From NCBI GenBank assembly GCA_907163375.1, contig CAJQUW010005558.1, positions 186,001-250,000 on the forward strand: 64,000 bases of DNA, given 5' to 3'. The first letter of the stretch is position 1; each line of letters starts with the position of its first letter. The position numbers and the translations under genes were made by a program. The DNA is from Prostheceraeus crozeri. Taxonomy: Eukaryota; Platyhelminthes; Polycladida; Euryleptidae. Below the pieces are notes generated by a model. The model was not told where the DNA came from. It did not search any database and saw only the letters and a program-made list of their open reading frames with translations. Positions 1-11,312 of this stretch are shown here, piece by piece.

Positions 1-355
1 GGCAGTAAGCATTTAAACAAATTACGAAACAAAATATTTTCTTATGATTGCATAATTATACTTAAAAATAAATAAACTTACAAACAAACGCAATTCCAGA
101 ATGGTATATTATCTCGAAATTCCATTTGGAATTTCATATAGCACAATCATGAAAGAATTGACGACTTTAATTAATCAATCCTTATTAGATACCATAGCAT
201 CCAACCCTGTTTATCGGGCGCAAACGCCAACTTAATCAGTTTATGCCTGATAAGGGTTAATTATCCGGCCTAGAGCGTCAATTTAAGGCTGAATGATTTA
301 TGCATATCTGTAATGCAACATGGAGATAAACAGTGAACAAATAATAGGCCATAGA

Positions 356-399
356 CATCGGATAACATTATTAGGATTCCTAGATAATGTAATCCGATG
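356..399. repeat. Short hairpin
   Basis: Two 16-base arms (356-371 and 384-399) are inverted copies with one difference and a 12-base loop between them. The arms begin CATCGGAT. No gene touches it. It could be a small miniature-element remnant or a chance hairpin. The rest of 1-1,629 is AT-rich sequence in which I see no gene. Confidence 0.5.
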
Positions 400-1629
400 T
401 TTATGTAATAGGCTTAGTGTCATTCTGACTATAGATTATTGACAAGTCTGCTCATGTGCACAGAAGCCTATGTCATGTATGAGAGTTCATCGAATGACAT
501 CTGATTGGAATGATGATATCTGGTAGAACTGTTTTTCTTATATTTTCAATGACACAGCCAAATTCTACCTGCCCTTTGGGCAGCACAACTATAACATTTG
601 AACTGTAGGAATAGACCATTGCACTTAACTTAATGGAAAATTGGGAAATCCAGTAAATCAATGGAAACTAATTCATAACACATTATTGACTATCAACTTG
701 CTTGATCGCTTACGCTTGTATATTAGATTTAGTACAATTGTTGATATATCTCATGGGAACTACGTAAAAAAGATAGCAATTCATATTGTTTTTCATATCC
801 CATTCATTTTTGATGAAAACATAATTCAACTATAACATGATTTTATTGTTCTCCCCGTCACAAAAATATTAGATGAAATTGTGCATAACATTATAGTTCA
901 TGTTATCTAAAATAAAGCTAAAATTATTTATTTAGCCGCATCGAAATAAAAAATGCATCAAGCATTTTGATATTTTTGAACTTAAAATGAACAGCTAAAA
1001 CTATGTGTTTTCACTAAAAATTTATGGACATGTATGAATATCATGAATGTTTTATAAAATTTCCTTCGTTATGTAAACTACTTCGTATAGGAAAATTTGA
1101 TGCAAAAACTCTGATTAATCAAAATGTCACCGTCAATTTGAAAAATGATATTTGATGTTTAACACTAACTTTTGATGTGGAATCTATCAACTTTCAAAAC
1201 ATATTGAAGAGACTGATACCAGCATTGCCACCAGTATGCATAGGCTATTCCTGTTTCCTATAAACGCTAATATTTGCGACAAATCAACCTCAAAGCACGC
1301 GGGAAAAAATCACGAAAAACGCAGAGACATCTCTCGACGGAGCAAAGAAGGCGCGGCTAGTCTACCCCAAGGAGCAAATGCAATCAGCATTCCTTGGTCA
1401 AAGAAAAGAGTGCCGACCATGTCAAACAAATCTACAAAACTGTGAAAAGATTCCAGTTTTACGCTTTCATGTTCGGGTCAGCTAAAAAGATGCAAAGATG
1501 AGAAAAGCTAATACTGACTATATTTTGTGATAGAAATCTTTGACAACATAGGTTCAATATTATAGCAGTTACGACAATTCAAGTAGTCGTTATGTATAAT
1601 AAATATGCTTCGACAATTCCTGAATCCAC

Positions 1630-1810
1630 CACGATAAATTGCAGCTCGCGTTAAACTCTAACGGCAAAGTAGCGGGAAGATATTCTAACGGCAAGTATAA
1701 CGCGATGATATTAGTATAACGCCAGAGCTCCTAATATAACGGCAATATAACGCCAATTGAAATTATCTAACGGCACCTGGCGTTATTTTGGCGTTAGATT
1801 TTTTACAGTG
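1630..1810. mobile_element. CACTG-ended miniature element, AACGCC/AACGGC motif
   Basis: The right end reads TTTTTTACAGTG followed by TA, matching the CACTGTAAA terminus of other elements in this window. The interior holds about ten copies of AACGGC or AACGCC (some inverted), spaced 10-30 bases, which resembles the subterminal repeat arrays of CACTA-type elements. The left end (CACGATAAATTGC) is a weak match, so the left border is uncertain. There is no coding capacity. Confidence 0.45.
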
Positions 1811-2464
1811 TACTGAAAGCGAAGTATGTACGGACTCAAGTGGTTACATGTAAATCGCGTTCAAGAAGTTTTGGTAACTGAATCTCAATAACAATGAATA
1901 ATTATGTCATGATATCAAAAAAAAGGCTTACAGGAAGTAACATTTCACACTGAACCATGCAATGAACCAACTCAAACTAGACTAAATTCCGCACTAAATC
2001 GTACCCTATTTAAAATCACTCAGAGGAATCGACGCTAAATATTACAAACTTAAAAATCTATGTGAACTTACGATACATTGTGTTGGAAAGTTGATCCGAA
2101 GTCACACAGTCATGCGTATTATGAGCATGATGCATGTATGATGGTATACACAGTAAGGTATTGAAACATTTTAATATGTATAATGATCTGTAGGTCGTGG
2201 AGATTACAGCATAGCAATATTAGACGATTGAATCATTTTCAACTTACGATCTGTCCTAGCATCACTGATAGAGAGGATCCATATATGAAGTATGAAGTAT
2301 TGTGATGCCACAACTACTGTAGCAATAAGATTTCTTTTGATACAACGGTTGTTAAGGACTAGGCCTTTATTATTTGCAACTGCACCTTTCATTTATCACA
2401 TACAACTGACGAAAGTGACAGTGTGATCGGCATAATTGATCAACATATGATAGTATTTTCTAAA

Positions 2465-2625
2465 ATACAGATTTTCGTCGAAAAACCAAATTCATTTTTT
2501 GAAAAACCTATAAATAGCCCTGGTTTTTCAAAAAACCGAAAGTTAAATTGTAAAACCAAAAGGTTTCTTAAAAAACCAATGAAAAACCAATTTTTTTAAA
2601 AGTGTACTTGGGTTTTGGGTTTTGA
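2465..2625. repeat. AAAACC-rich low-complexity tract
   Basis: AAAAACC and its complement GGTTTTT recur about ten times, irregularly spaced. It looks like a degenerate simple repeat or a transposon end. It has no open frame of note and lies directly upstream of the exon starting at 2,783. Confidence 0.4.
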
Positions 2626-2782
2626 CCTAAGGTTTGTTCCAAAACTTGTGTTGGGTATACCCAATACAAGTTTTTGTCCAACCTTTAAAGACCATTTTAA
2701 TGGCATTGTCATATGCTGATAGATCATTAGATGTAAATAGTGAATTTATCGCTTATGATGTCATAAATGTTCTCCATTGCAG

Positions 2783-3352
2783 GTGTGGCCGGAAGAAGAG
2801 GTTTCGTGCTTGTTCAATCACCTAGAATCTCCACCTCCTTCAGTGGATATCGGAGAAAATATTGATGAATCAGAGGAAGAACAGATCCCAGAAGTTGATC
2901 CGCTGTTATTGAATGATGTTCTTTTTCCACGTGAATCAGATGGAAAGACAAAGGATGATGATGATGATTCATGCCAAGAGACTAAAGTGATCTTAACGGA
3001 AACGAATGAGCGTTGTATTTATTATCGTGGATTCCCTCTTGATTTGAAATCAACTTTTGGTGAAATTCGGTTACCACCTTTTGCATTGTTAACTGTAGAT
3101 CCAATAGAAATAGTTGTTAGAAAGAAATTTGAAGACCTTTCTTTTAATGCTCGCATTCCATACAATGCCTCAGTAGGTGACTTGCATCTCCTCCTTCCTC
3201 GAATTCGACCAGAACTTCAGTTTGAATCTTTTAAATTGAGCGACTGGAAGAACCGTGATATGGCTCCCTTAACGCTCGCTGTTGGCAGATGGAATCTGTC
3301 CAATGGGAAAGTTATAAACATGTCTCCAGCCGTCGGCCGTGTCAGTTACTAG
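2783..3352 (+). CDS. Terminal coding exon of an unidentified host gene
   Basis: The open frame begins right after a good splice acceptor (TTCTCCATTGCAG at 2,770-2,782) in phase 0 and encodes 189 residues to a TAG, with an AATAAA signal 30 bases downstream, so it reads as a last exon. The N-terminal half is acidic, with runs of E and D around residues 25-70 (ESEEEQ, DDDDD). The C-terminal half is a compact hydrophobic/basic domain (about residues 75-185, with GDLHLLLPRIRPEL). The beta-rich spacing there could suit a ubiquitin-like fold, but that is inference. I do not recognise the family. No convincing upstream exon is visible in 1-2,780, so earlier exons probably lie to the left of the window. 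It could instead be an exon of an unrecognised transposon gene. Confidence 0.5.
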   Translation: MWPEEEVSCLFNHLESPPPSVDIGENIDESEEEQIPEVDPLLLNDVLFPRESDGKTKDDDDDSCQETKVILTETNERCIYYRGFPLDLKSTFGEIRLPPFALLTVDPIEIVVRKKFEDLSFNARIPYNASVGDLHLLLPRIRPELQFESFKLSDWKNRDMAPLTLAVGRWNLSNGKVINMSPAVGRVSY

Positions 3353-3381
3353 AAGTTATGCTTCACTTGAAATATTTTGAC

Positions 3382-3387
3382 AATAAA
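3382..3387 (+). terminator. Poly(A) signal AATAAA
   Basis: AATAAA lies 30 bases after the stop codon of the exon ending at 3,352 and is followed by AT-rich sequence. This supports the exon being the 3' end of a transcript. Confidence 0.5.
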
Positions 3388-3429
3388 GTGCCACATTTTC
3401 ATGACAAGATTTGCTTTTGAGACAAGTAA

Positions 3430-3775
3430 CCTGGCAATTGATAAATTTATCAAATCTCAATAGATGTAACCACCACGAGACATGTTCCGGCGTTCTAGCA
3501 TGTAATGAGTAGCGCCTGCGTGAAGCGCCTCAATCTCGGATGTGGTATTAAGTGATAGCAGAATGCAATCCGCCCTCCACGTGCCTGCGTTGAAGCAGTG
3601 CCTTCCTGGCTAATTTACGTTGTCAACAGATGGTCCGGTGGCCTTGTGGTTATAGGGTGTGCTTGCACGTCCTCTAGCTCCAACGTCGCTGGTTCAAACC
3701 TTCCCATGACTGATGACGCCCAACAGGCCGAAACATGTCTCGTGTTCTGTTGAGATTTGATAAGATTTGCTTTGT
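3430..3775 (+). mobile_element. tRNA-derived SINE between inverted arms
   Basis: Positions 3,632-3,710 look like a tRNA-derived pol III promoter: an A-box-like GTGGCCTTGTGGTTATAGGG and a B-box-like GGTTCAAACC. On both sides are inverted copies: CAAATCTCAA...ACGAGACATGTTCCGG near 3,450-3,492 and its complement near 3,729-3,762. The tail GGCCGAAACATGTCTCG resembles tails of Penelope-like elements and some SINEs. It is non-coding and presumably moved by another element's reverse transcriptase. Confidence 0.5.
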
Positions 3776-4237
3776 TCTGATATTGCTCCCCAGTTAAAAA
3801 ATGATGATAAGTTGTATTTCTTTAGATAAATTCCGCGGCGTCTTTTCGAATCTAGGTAGACGTGACATCTCGTTGAAGCGAGATAATTTTACTTATGATC
3901 ATTCGCTGATGTAGCCTACATCTGCACCATCGCACAGTTTCCGGTGTCGATTGACTCTCGGCCGAACTCTCGAAAATCGCGGCCGGTTTCCACCTTTGTT
4001 TCAGGTCATTCGAAGGAATAATCTAGAAGGTCAGGAAGAGAAATAGAGTGCAAATTGCAAATAGAAGACTTTCTTGCGTCAGAAGGGCTGTTAAGTGTAA
4101 AACTAGCAATATAGTGGCAGGAATTCAGGGAGATAAATTCGGTTTTGTTGCAGACACTGTCTATAATAGGTGCGATGACCATTCCATTGGATAAAGTTGC
4201 CGTAGAAAATCGATGTGACATTCATAGAGCAAAAAGT

Positions 4238-4300
4238 AGGGGTGTGAGGTAAGTTACCGCGCGGTAAGTTACCCGGTAAATTACCGGGTAATTTATTCTT
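4238..4300. repeat. GGTAA/TTACC palindromic cluster, possible hAT end
   Basis: TAGGGGTGTGAGG is followed by four overlapping palindromes of the form GGTAAnTTACC. Many hAT elements begin TAGGGGTGTG, so this may be one end of such an element, but I find no matching opposite end. The calls for 3,776-4,237 and 4,301-4,710 are empty: AT-rich DNA without a gene. Confidence 0.35.
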
Positions 4301-4709
4301 ATGTTTATGTTTTCTCTGAAAGTAATTGTTTGTAATGTGTCATGCTGAAATAAAACAATTCAAAATGAACTCTGCTGAATTATTTTGCTTTAATGAAAGT
4401 GTAATTTCTCATCATAAGTAACTATGGTTTCAGAGAAAATTGATTTTACGTTTTTAATGACCTTGGTTATAACACTAGCGGATTATTTTATGCGTTAATT
4501 GTAATTTAATGTCATTTTACACGATAAATGCAATAAAATGATGCAATATATAAATTGCAATTTTTGTATTTTTCGTTTGCGAAATTTTCATCGTACATTT
4601 ATCATCATCGATTCATCTCAGTGTTGCTTCCTTTACAAAGATTTTTGCTTTCTTCAGGATAAAAAATGAAAACATTCATATCATTGCTACTTTTTGTTGA
4701 TTATAATAC

Positions 4710-4809
<100 letters not shown>

Positions 4810-5398
4810 TTATCTCCTGTCTCAGCTCCACTAAAAAAGTCGAATTTTTCAAATGCGGAACTGAGTATGAAGATCAACTCGAGAGGTGCCAAAATTTCGG
4901 GTCAACCTTGGAAATGCACTAAAATACATTGGGATGATGATTGGAGCTCATGAAACATCACTTGTTCTGAAAATCTGACATTTTTCCTACAGGCCAAAAT
5001 CGCGGATTGCCACTTTATTTGGCAGAATTGGAAGATGAAATTTTGTGGAACATCGCATTTTCTACCAATGTTCATGCTCCTATAACATTTTTTCACCGAA
5101 AGTGTCATCAGAAGAAATTCATGAAATAATATACAGTACTGTGCAGAAAGATTGCCCCACCCACAAGTATTCTATGAAAACAGCTCTTTTACATGTATAG
5201 GTAATTATAATGATATTTGGTCAAAATCGATGGCTCTACTTATCAATTTCATCATTTCCTCATTCAGTTACAGTCCTTTGCATGCGTTGTATATGGCTTG
5301 TGACACTAACAGTTAAGAAACCTATAAAATAGAGAGGAGTAGGCCGGAAGGAAAATACAAACATTTATTATGTTGTTCGACACGTTTAATCAGCAAAG

Positions 5399-5574
5399 CT
5401 GCTTTGCGATAATGCGTCATGTTTGGTTGAATCAAGTCAGCGGCCAATCATTGCGGGAATCGAGACAACAGTCGTCATCATTTTAACTGCTTTGCGATAA
5501 TGCATCATGTTTGGTTGAATCAAGGCAGCAGCCAATCATTGCGGAATCGAGACAACAGTTGTCATCAATGCTGC
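5399..5574. repeat. 88-bp tandem duplication in the Tc1 element
   Basis: Two direct copies, each beginning CTGCTTTGCGATAATGC, start at 5,399 and 5,487. They differ at a few positions (GCGTCATG/GCATCATG, GTCAGCGG/GGCAGCAG). The second copy overlaps the first annotated codons of the transposase frame, so the true start of the protein is probably further downstream. Confidence 0.85.
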
Positions 5575-6485
5575 GTTCAACACGCGTGGGTACACTGATT
5601 TCTATCTTGCATCGTCTTATCAATGACATTTGTTTTCACTGTGCGCTGATAACGGCAACCTCCAGCGATTTTACTGGATACGAAATTATTGGCCTTTATC
5701 AATCTGGTTCGATGTCTCATCGGGAAATTGCAGCTGCAGTGGGAAAAGATCGTCGCACTGTGGATCGTATCATTCAAAGATTTGAGGAAAGAGGTAACAC
5801 GGAAGCTGATTATCACAATAGCGGCCGGCCTAGGGTTACCTCAGAGCGCGAAGACCGAACGATTGTAAAGTTATCAAAAGCCGCTCCCAGAGCATCATCC
5901 AGAGAATTGGCTGAAGAGCTAGCGACCGATTATGGTGTGCAACTTGACTCTTCTACCGTTCGGAGAAGACTCTTGGAGGCAGGACGGCCAGCTTATCGGC
6001 CAATTAATAGTCCAGTATTAACGCCAGCAATGCGAGAAAAAAGACTTCGATGGGCGAAAGATCACAGGCATTGGCATATTGATGACTGGTCAAAAGTCAT
6101 GTTTACCGATGAAACATGCATCCAACCACTTCAGACCCGCTTCGTGAGACCCACGGTTGGTGAGATTCCAAAAGCAGATCACTTCGCTGCTCGATTTCGT
6201 CATCCTTTAAAGCTAATGATATGGGGTTGCATGTCAATACGAGGTACAGGGCGCTTCCATGTCGTAGATGGATCAATGAATAAAGTGGAGTACCTCCGAG
6301 TTCTGGAAAGCAGAGTGTTACCGCAGGCGCATGATTGGTGGGAAGGTGAGGCGTGGATCCTTCAGCAAGACTTGGCACCTTGCCATACCGCCAAAGTGTG
6401 TAAGGAGTTCTTGCGTTTGAATAGAGTGTGGCTTTTGGAATGGCCGGGGAACAGCTCGGACCTGAACGTTATAGAGAACTTATGA
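5511..6485 (+). pseudogene. Tc1-family transposase, cut short by a stop codon
   Basis: It encodes the enzyme that cuts and inserts Tc1-type transposons at TA. An N-terminal paired-type HTH is visible (about residues 55-160: SHREIAAAVGKDRRTV, then a GRPR hinge, then a second HTH ending STVRRRLLEAG). The DDE catalytic core follows: D200 in FTDE, D287 in QQDLAPCH (usually QQDNAPCH) and E322 in SDLNVIENL, giving the DD34E spacing. A TGA occurs where the family has the W of ENLW, and the frame after it still reads SKKLINMNEDEA, the expected tail. The first 50 residues come from the duplicated 5' segment and are probably not native. Expected function is lost through loss of the C-terminal 20-30 residues, though the catalytic triad remains. 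Confidence 0.9.
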
Positions 6486-7560
6486 AGCAAAAAATTAATA
6501 AACATGAATGAAGACGAAGCAAGACATCATCAAGCAATGCCTGGACATCTTGATGCGAACCAATGAAATGACTAATAGTTGCAAAAAACTTATAGAATCG
6601 ATGCCTAGAAGAGTAGCAGAATGCATTAAGGCGAAAGGTGGACCGTTGACTTACTGAACTTTGCTATATCTCATGTGAATTAAGTTTTTTTCTATGAATT
6701 GTTAATTGATAAATGTATGCATGGTTTTGCATTTTACCAACAGCATAAAGGAATTCAGCTAAAATATGAATTCTAATAACCATTTGCAATAGTCAGTACG
6801 ATAGGATAACACTAAGATAAGTTTTCGAAATAGTTATACCAATATGTGATACCTTATCGTTACTTAAAGTCATAATTCACCGAATATCTCATAAAATTTA
6901 GGGTGGGGCAATCTTTTTGCACAGTACTGTATATCGAAGATTATATATATTTCCGATTTTCAACCAAGAAAATAGGGTTGTCGGGCATACTAGAATAAAC
7001 GAGAAATATGGATGAGGGTCGACAAGATCGTCCAAATTTTTTTTGAGTTTATGACGTTATATTATGTATCATTAGGCGTAGAAACCGAATATGTAGCTCG
7101 TTTTGCAATCTGAGCATGATAAATGATCTTAATCATGACTTGAAATCGAAAATTTTGTATATAAATCCTGTCTCTGCACCATCAAGATGTAATATTTTTG
7201 CATATTTCTCCAAAACAATGGTTCTGTTGTTGAGTTCGGAAGTGCACATAAATAATAGCATAGTTTGGGTAGATATAGCCAGAATTTTTAGCTAGTCTGG
7301 TGGACTATTCTCCTCTGTAGATTGAAAAAACACTAAAAAAGGGATATATTAGTTTTTTTAAAAAAGATGGGAGTACGGATGTACTGAAGGGTTGCATTGA
7401 CCGCAAATAAGTCAAAACATCTGCAACATTGTCTGCAGGATCAATCTTATACAAAAAAGAGGCTTCATCAACCGACTGATCTCATTTAGTGGATATTATG
7501 TAAAAATTATATATATTTACCGTGGTCTCTGCACCACTTTGCATCAAAAGTGGTAAAAGT

Positions 7561-9570
7561 TTATTTCTGGAAAGTTTGTTTCCCCATCAGCTTGATCCAT
7601 GGATTGCCACAATTACATATTTTAAGGAATCATGTCAATTATTTTGCTCTTAATTTGACAAACAGAAAGATTTACAAAAGATCCGAGTTCAGTGTGTTGG
7701 ACAATAAAATCGAGAACATCAAAACATGGAGCCCAAAGGCAATATGAAGATAAACTACATTGATTTGGGAGTAAGTGTGCATATGTAGGAAAGCTACTTG
7801 CTGATTCACTTCCTTTCCATCGAAAAAAACGCTCTTTGGAAGCGATGTCAGATTTTCACTGTGTTTGTTTAAATTCTATACATATTTATTACAAAGCCGT
7901 TTTGCTCATTTAAATTTTCGCAAATATTTAGCACCATGATAAAGTGACAGATCTCTTATATGATACCTTTCACTTGCTGTTGCTCATTCTTTTATCTATG
8001 AATGTAAATAGTTGCTGTGTCAAGTTGACAAAGAACTCATGCTTTATCTAAAATAATATTGAAATGCAGCGTGACTGGTGAGTCAAATCCGATTGGACGC
8101 AATTAGAAAAATATGCAAAAAGTCATAACTTAGTATTTCCTTTTGCGTTCAGAACATGTCATCACGTCATGTTGGATGCCTTTTCCAATGGCAATGTTAG
8201 GTTCAACTCATTCTGTCATGTAGTCGACCTACTTACTGCTGCACTGTCAAATGAAAGAATAGAATTAGAAGACACTAAAATACAATCAATCACAACCACT
8301 TCATGAGATAATGGTGACCAGTCATGCAAAGTTGGAGGTGAAATGTTCAGAGTCTCTGGTTGTGAGGGCAATGAAAGGGTCCAAACATGAATTCCCACGA
8401 AATGTGCCATTATATTCTTTCACAACTATTTGAACGAGAGACTGAATCAGCATGGTTCTCGGTGGACATGGTAGTCAAGCACATTCCTAAGAGGAATTTC
8501 CACTAAGATCTTAACCCAACCGAATCCAGACAAGAATCCTAGCATCAAAAATGTTGTCAATGATACTTCCACAGTGATTGTATTGGCTGTCCAAAAACAT
8601 GTGGGCCTATAACCCAGCCTACATGCAGGCCTCGGTGTAGACTTGCATTCCTACTTCTAGACCTACATTTCAGAGAATTGAGAAGTTTCTTTAATTTTGT
8701 TCTAAATTTAACTAAGGATGTGTCGCAGCCCATTATATGGAATAGGAGATATAGGAATATCAATATATACATCAATTATATATGCACATTCAATTGTTGT
8801 ACACTTTTGCGGTGTTTATTTGCCTAACCGACGAAAGTCCTCTGGACACGTCCTCACAAGCCATGCATCGTAGCTTTTGTACTTTATTTTATTTTGTAGA
8901 TGCAAATAGATAAGATGTTTTCTGTTTTGAGATTTGTATGCAAAACAATATTTGATACATACGCTCGTACAATGTTGGACCTTCATGGTAATGCACAAGT
9001 GTAGACAAGGGTAGACACGCAAAAGTGCTTACGACTGTGAAACCTTGTCGTTAGATAATTCGTAGGAGACAACATATTTCCAAAGAACCCTCATGAAGGC
9101 AGTTGAATTGAAAACAATTGACTTTTTCAACCCATAGGCCTATACTTCGAAGACTTGTATTTAAGTTATTTCATAATTCGCTTTTACATTTTTCCTTAAA
9201 TTCACTGTTCACTTCGTGTGAGTATAGTTTGTCTGCTGTTGCATGTAACTGTTGCATGCCACGTGTCTAATAAAATATAATTACGAGTAAATGTAACTTT
9301 GGGTGATAACGGAAAATAGAAGAAATTACATGCTTTTAAAGGAAATGTACTTGAAAGGAATAAGATGAGCCTTCTAAAATTGCTCATTTGATGATAGGTC
9401 TGCATGTTATACTCCCAGATTACATTGTAGTGATAATCTTCTCAGCTGCTGTATCAGCGCATTTCGATTTATGAAAAGCTCAAGCAAGTGGACGTATATC
9501 ATCAGCAGGCGTTTGTAGAATTTGTTCTGTAACTAGAGAAGCGTTTCCTAGTTGCACTCCAGTTCTTTCA
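7561..9570. other. No clear gene
   Basis: AT-rich sequence with only short, unsupported open frames. One exon candidate on the minus strand is listed separately (8,237-8,410). No terminal repeats were seen. Confidence 0.6.
8237..8410 (-). CDS. Weak candidate first coding exon
   Basis: On the minus strand an ATG (8,410) opens a 58-codon frame that ends at a good donor site (GCA then GTAAGT, complement of 8,231-8,236). The peptide (MAHFVGIHVWTLSLPSQ...) matches no family I recognise. The only support is the start plus donor, and no following exon was found downstream on this strand. Confidence 0.2.
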
Positions 9571-9572
9571 TA

Positions 9573-11310
9573 CGTGGTGTGATCCAAAATGTCCCGGACT
9601 AACCTACTTGCAGATAACCTGTGATAACGAATACTACTTCAGATGTAAATTTAGGTCTTTAAGGCATGAGAAATATGGTTGCCGAAATTTTTCCGGTCAG
9701 TTTTCTATTTTTTCAAAATTTTCAAACATTTTTGTCTGAATTTCAAAATTTTCCTATAAATTCTAGCGATTTAGAATTAATATATTTAGATTAACTTGAC
9801 AGTTAAGCTATCACTAATAACCTGACTAATAATTAACGGAAAAACAAATGTTTTGTTCCAGAAAACAGTTTACTTTTCAATGTATGAGCCGTTAGCATTC
9901 GTCACTTTTTGCCAACGAAGTCTCAATTCACAAAAAGCTTTATGAAAAAATTCCGGTGTCAAAGAATCAAAAAACTCAGTAACTGCATCCCGCAGTTCAA
10001 CTGGCGATTCAAAATGGTGTCCACGAAGATGCTTTTTGAGGAATCTAAACAGATAGAAGTCACTTGGGGCCAAGTCAGGTGAATAAGGAGGATGGCTCAA
10101 TAGTTGAAATCCGTTTCTCGTTAAGGCATTGGTTGTCTCCTGCGAGGTGTGAATCGGAGCATTGTCATGAAGCAAGTAGAGGGGAATGTTTCGTGGCTTT
10201 CTTATTTTCTTCCTCGCTTCAGATAACAGATTGGAATAATATTCGCTATTGATTCTTACTCCTTTATCCGCAAAGTCAACCAGTTGGATTCCCGAAGCGT
10301 TCCAAAAGACCGTCAGCATCAACGACCGGCGATGTGATGTTCCGGATCGCATTTTCAAAGGGGCAGACTCGCCTGATTTTCGCCACTCTGCAGATTCTCG
10401 CTTACTTTGAGGCAGATACAAACTTAAAGGTGTTTCATCCTCTGTAAGGATGCAGTTCAGAAACTGATCTCCGTGCATTTCGAGGAGATCCAAATTTGAC
10501 TGTGCCGCCAGAAGTCTGTTCTCCTTCATTTCAGGTGACAGAAACTTCGGTACGAAACGTGATGCCAGTTTGCGATATCCAAGTCTTTCGATGATGTCAT
10601 GACAGGAGTGATAACTGATTCGCAACTCTCTTGACAACTCACGGATGGTTATCCTTCTGTGTGCTGTAATCACTTCATCGCACTGACTCGATTTCTCTTC
10701 CGGAATCTCCTGCGGCCGACCAACAGTTGAAAAATCTTGCTCCACAGATTGTCTTCCGCGTTTAAATTCGCTTATCCAGAAATAAGCAGTAGTTCTCGAT
10801 GGAGCTTTGCTTCCATATGCCAGGCTTAATTCCTTTAGAATGTCACCATTAGCAAAGCCGCGGATCAGGAGGTATCGTATCACACTGCGATATTCGACTG
10901 AAGACACGCTTGTCACATCCATCATGAAAACTGATAGAACAAAGAACCATCGTTGACACGGAATTCTTAATGAATGCGTGCTGAATGAACTTCACTGATT
11001 GATATCGTAACACATGAAGCAATTAACAAAAGACGTGCAATATTCATGGCAAAGATATCCGTCAAATAAGGTACAAATCAAAATCAATCTAACTATAACA
11101 ATAAGACAAATCGGATCTCGATCAATTCAGAAAATACAGAAATTCATGTTAAAATGTAAAAATATTTTTTAAAAATAGAAAACTGACCGGAAAAATTTCG
11201 GCGACCATATTTCTCATGCCTTAAAGACCTAAATTTACATCTGAAGTAGTATTCGTTATCACAGGTTATCTGCAAGTAGGTTAGTCCGGGACATTTTGGA
11301 TCACACCACG
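9573..11310 (-). mobile_element. mariner transposon with 140-bp inverted ends, apparently intact
   Basis: Ends begin CGTGGTGTGATCCAAAATGT and are flanked by TA (9,571-9,572 and 11,311-11,312). The inverted repeats extend for 140 bases (9,573-9,712 and 11,171-11,310) with one difference seen, so the insertion is very young. The single gene is uninterrupted. Long ends of this kind are uncommon for mariner, whose ends are usually about 30 bases. Confidence 0.95.
9870..10925 (-). CDS. mariner transposase, intact
   Basis: A 351-residue cut-and-paste transposase, the usual mariner length. The N-terminal third has the two HTH motifs that bind the inverted ends (about residues 10-115), with a GRP linker near 69-71. 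A degenerate form of the WVPHxL motif appears as FVPKFLS (about 124-130). Catalytic residues are D163 (TEDET), D254 (LLHDNAPIHTS) and D289 (YSPDLAPSDF); the last two give the DD34D spacing of mariner. The start is the first of two adjacent ATGs. I see no stop or frameshift, and the gene lies between near-identical inverted repeats, so the element may be able to move. It has no relation to neighbouring genes. Confidence 0.95.
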   Translation of the reverse strand: MMDVTSVSSVEYRSVIRYLLIRGFANGDILKELSLAYGSKAPSRTTAYFWISEFKRGRQSVEQDFSTVGRPQEIPEEKSSQCDEVITAHRRITIRELSRELRISYHSCHDIIERLGYRKLASRFVPKFLSPEMKENRLLAAQSNLDLLEMHGDQFLNCILTEDETPLSLYLPQSKRESAEWRKSGESAPLKMRSGTSHRRSLMLTVFWNASGIQLVDFADKGVRINSEYYSNLLSEARKKIRKPRNIPLYLLHDNAPIHTSQETTNALTRNGFQLLSHPPYSPDLAPSDFYLFRFLKKHLRGHHFESPVELRDAVTEFFDSLTPEFFHKAFCELRLRWQKVTNANGSYIEK

Positions 11311-11312
11311 TA

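Larger units (their letters stand above)
5134..6929 (+). mobile_element. Tc1-like DNA transposon
   Basis: The element has inverted ends of about 29 bases (CAGTACTGTGCAGAAAGATT... on the left, its near-complement on the right, ending in CAGTACTG). It is flanked by TA at 5,132-5,133 and 6,930-6,931, the Tc1/mariner target duplication. At 1,796 bp it has the normal full length. The single transposase gene has a premature stop, so this copy is unlikely to be autonomous. Confidence 0.93.
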
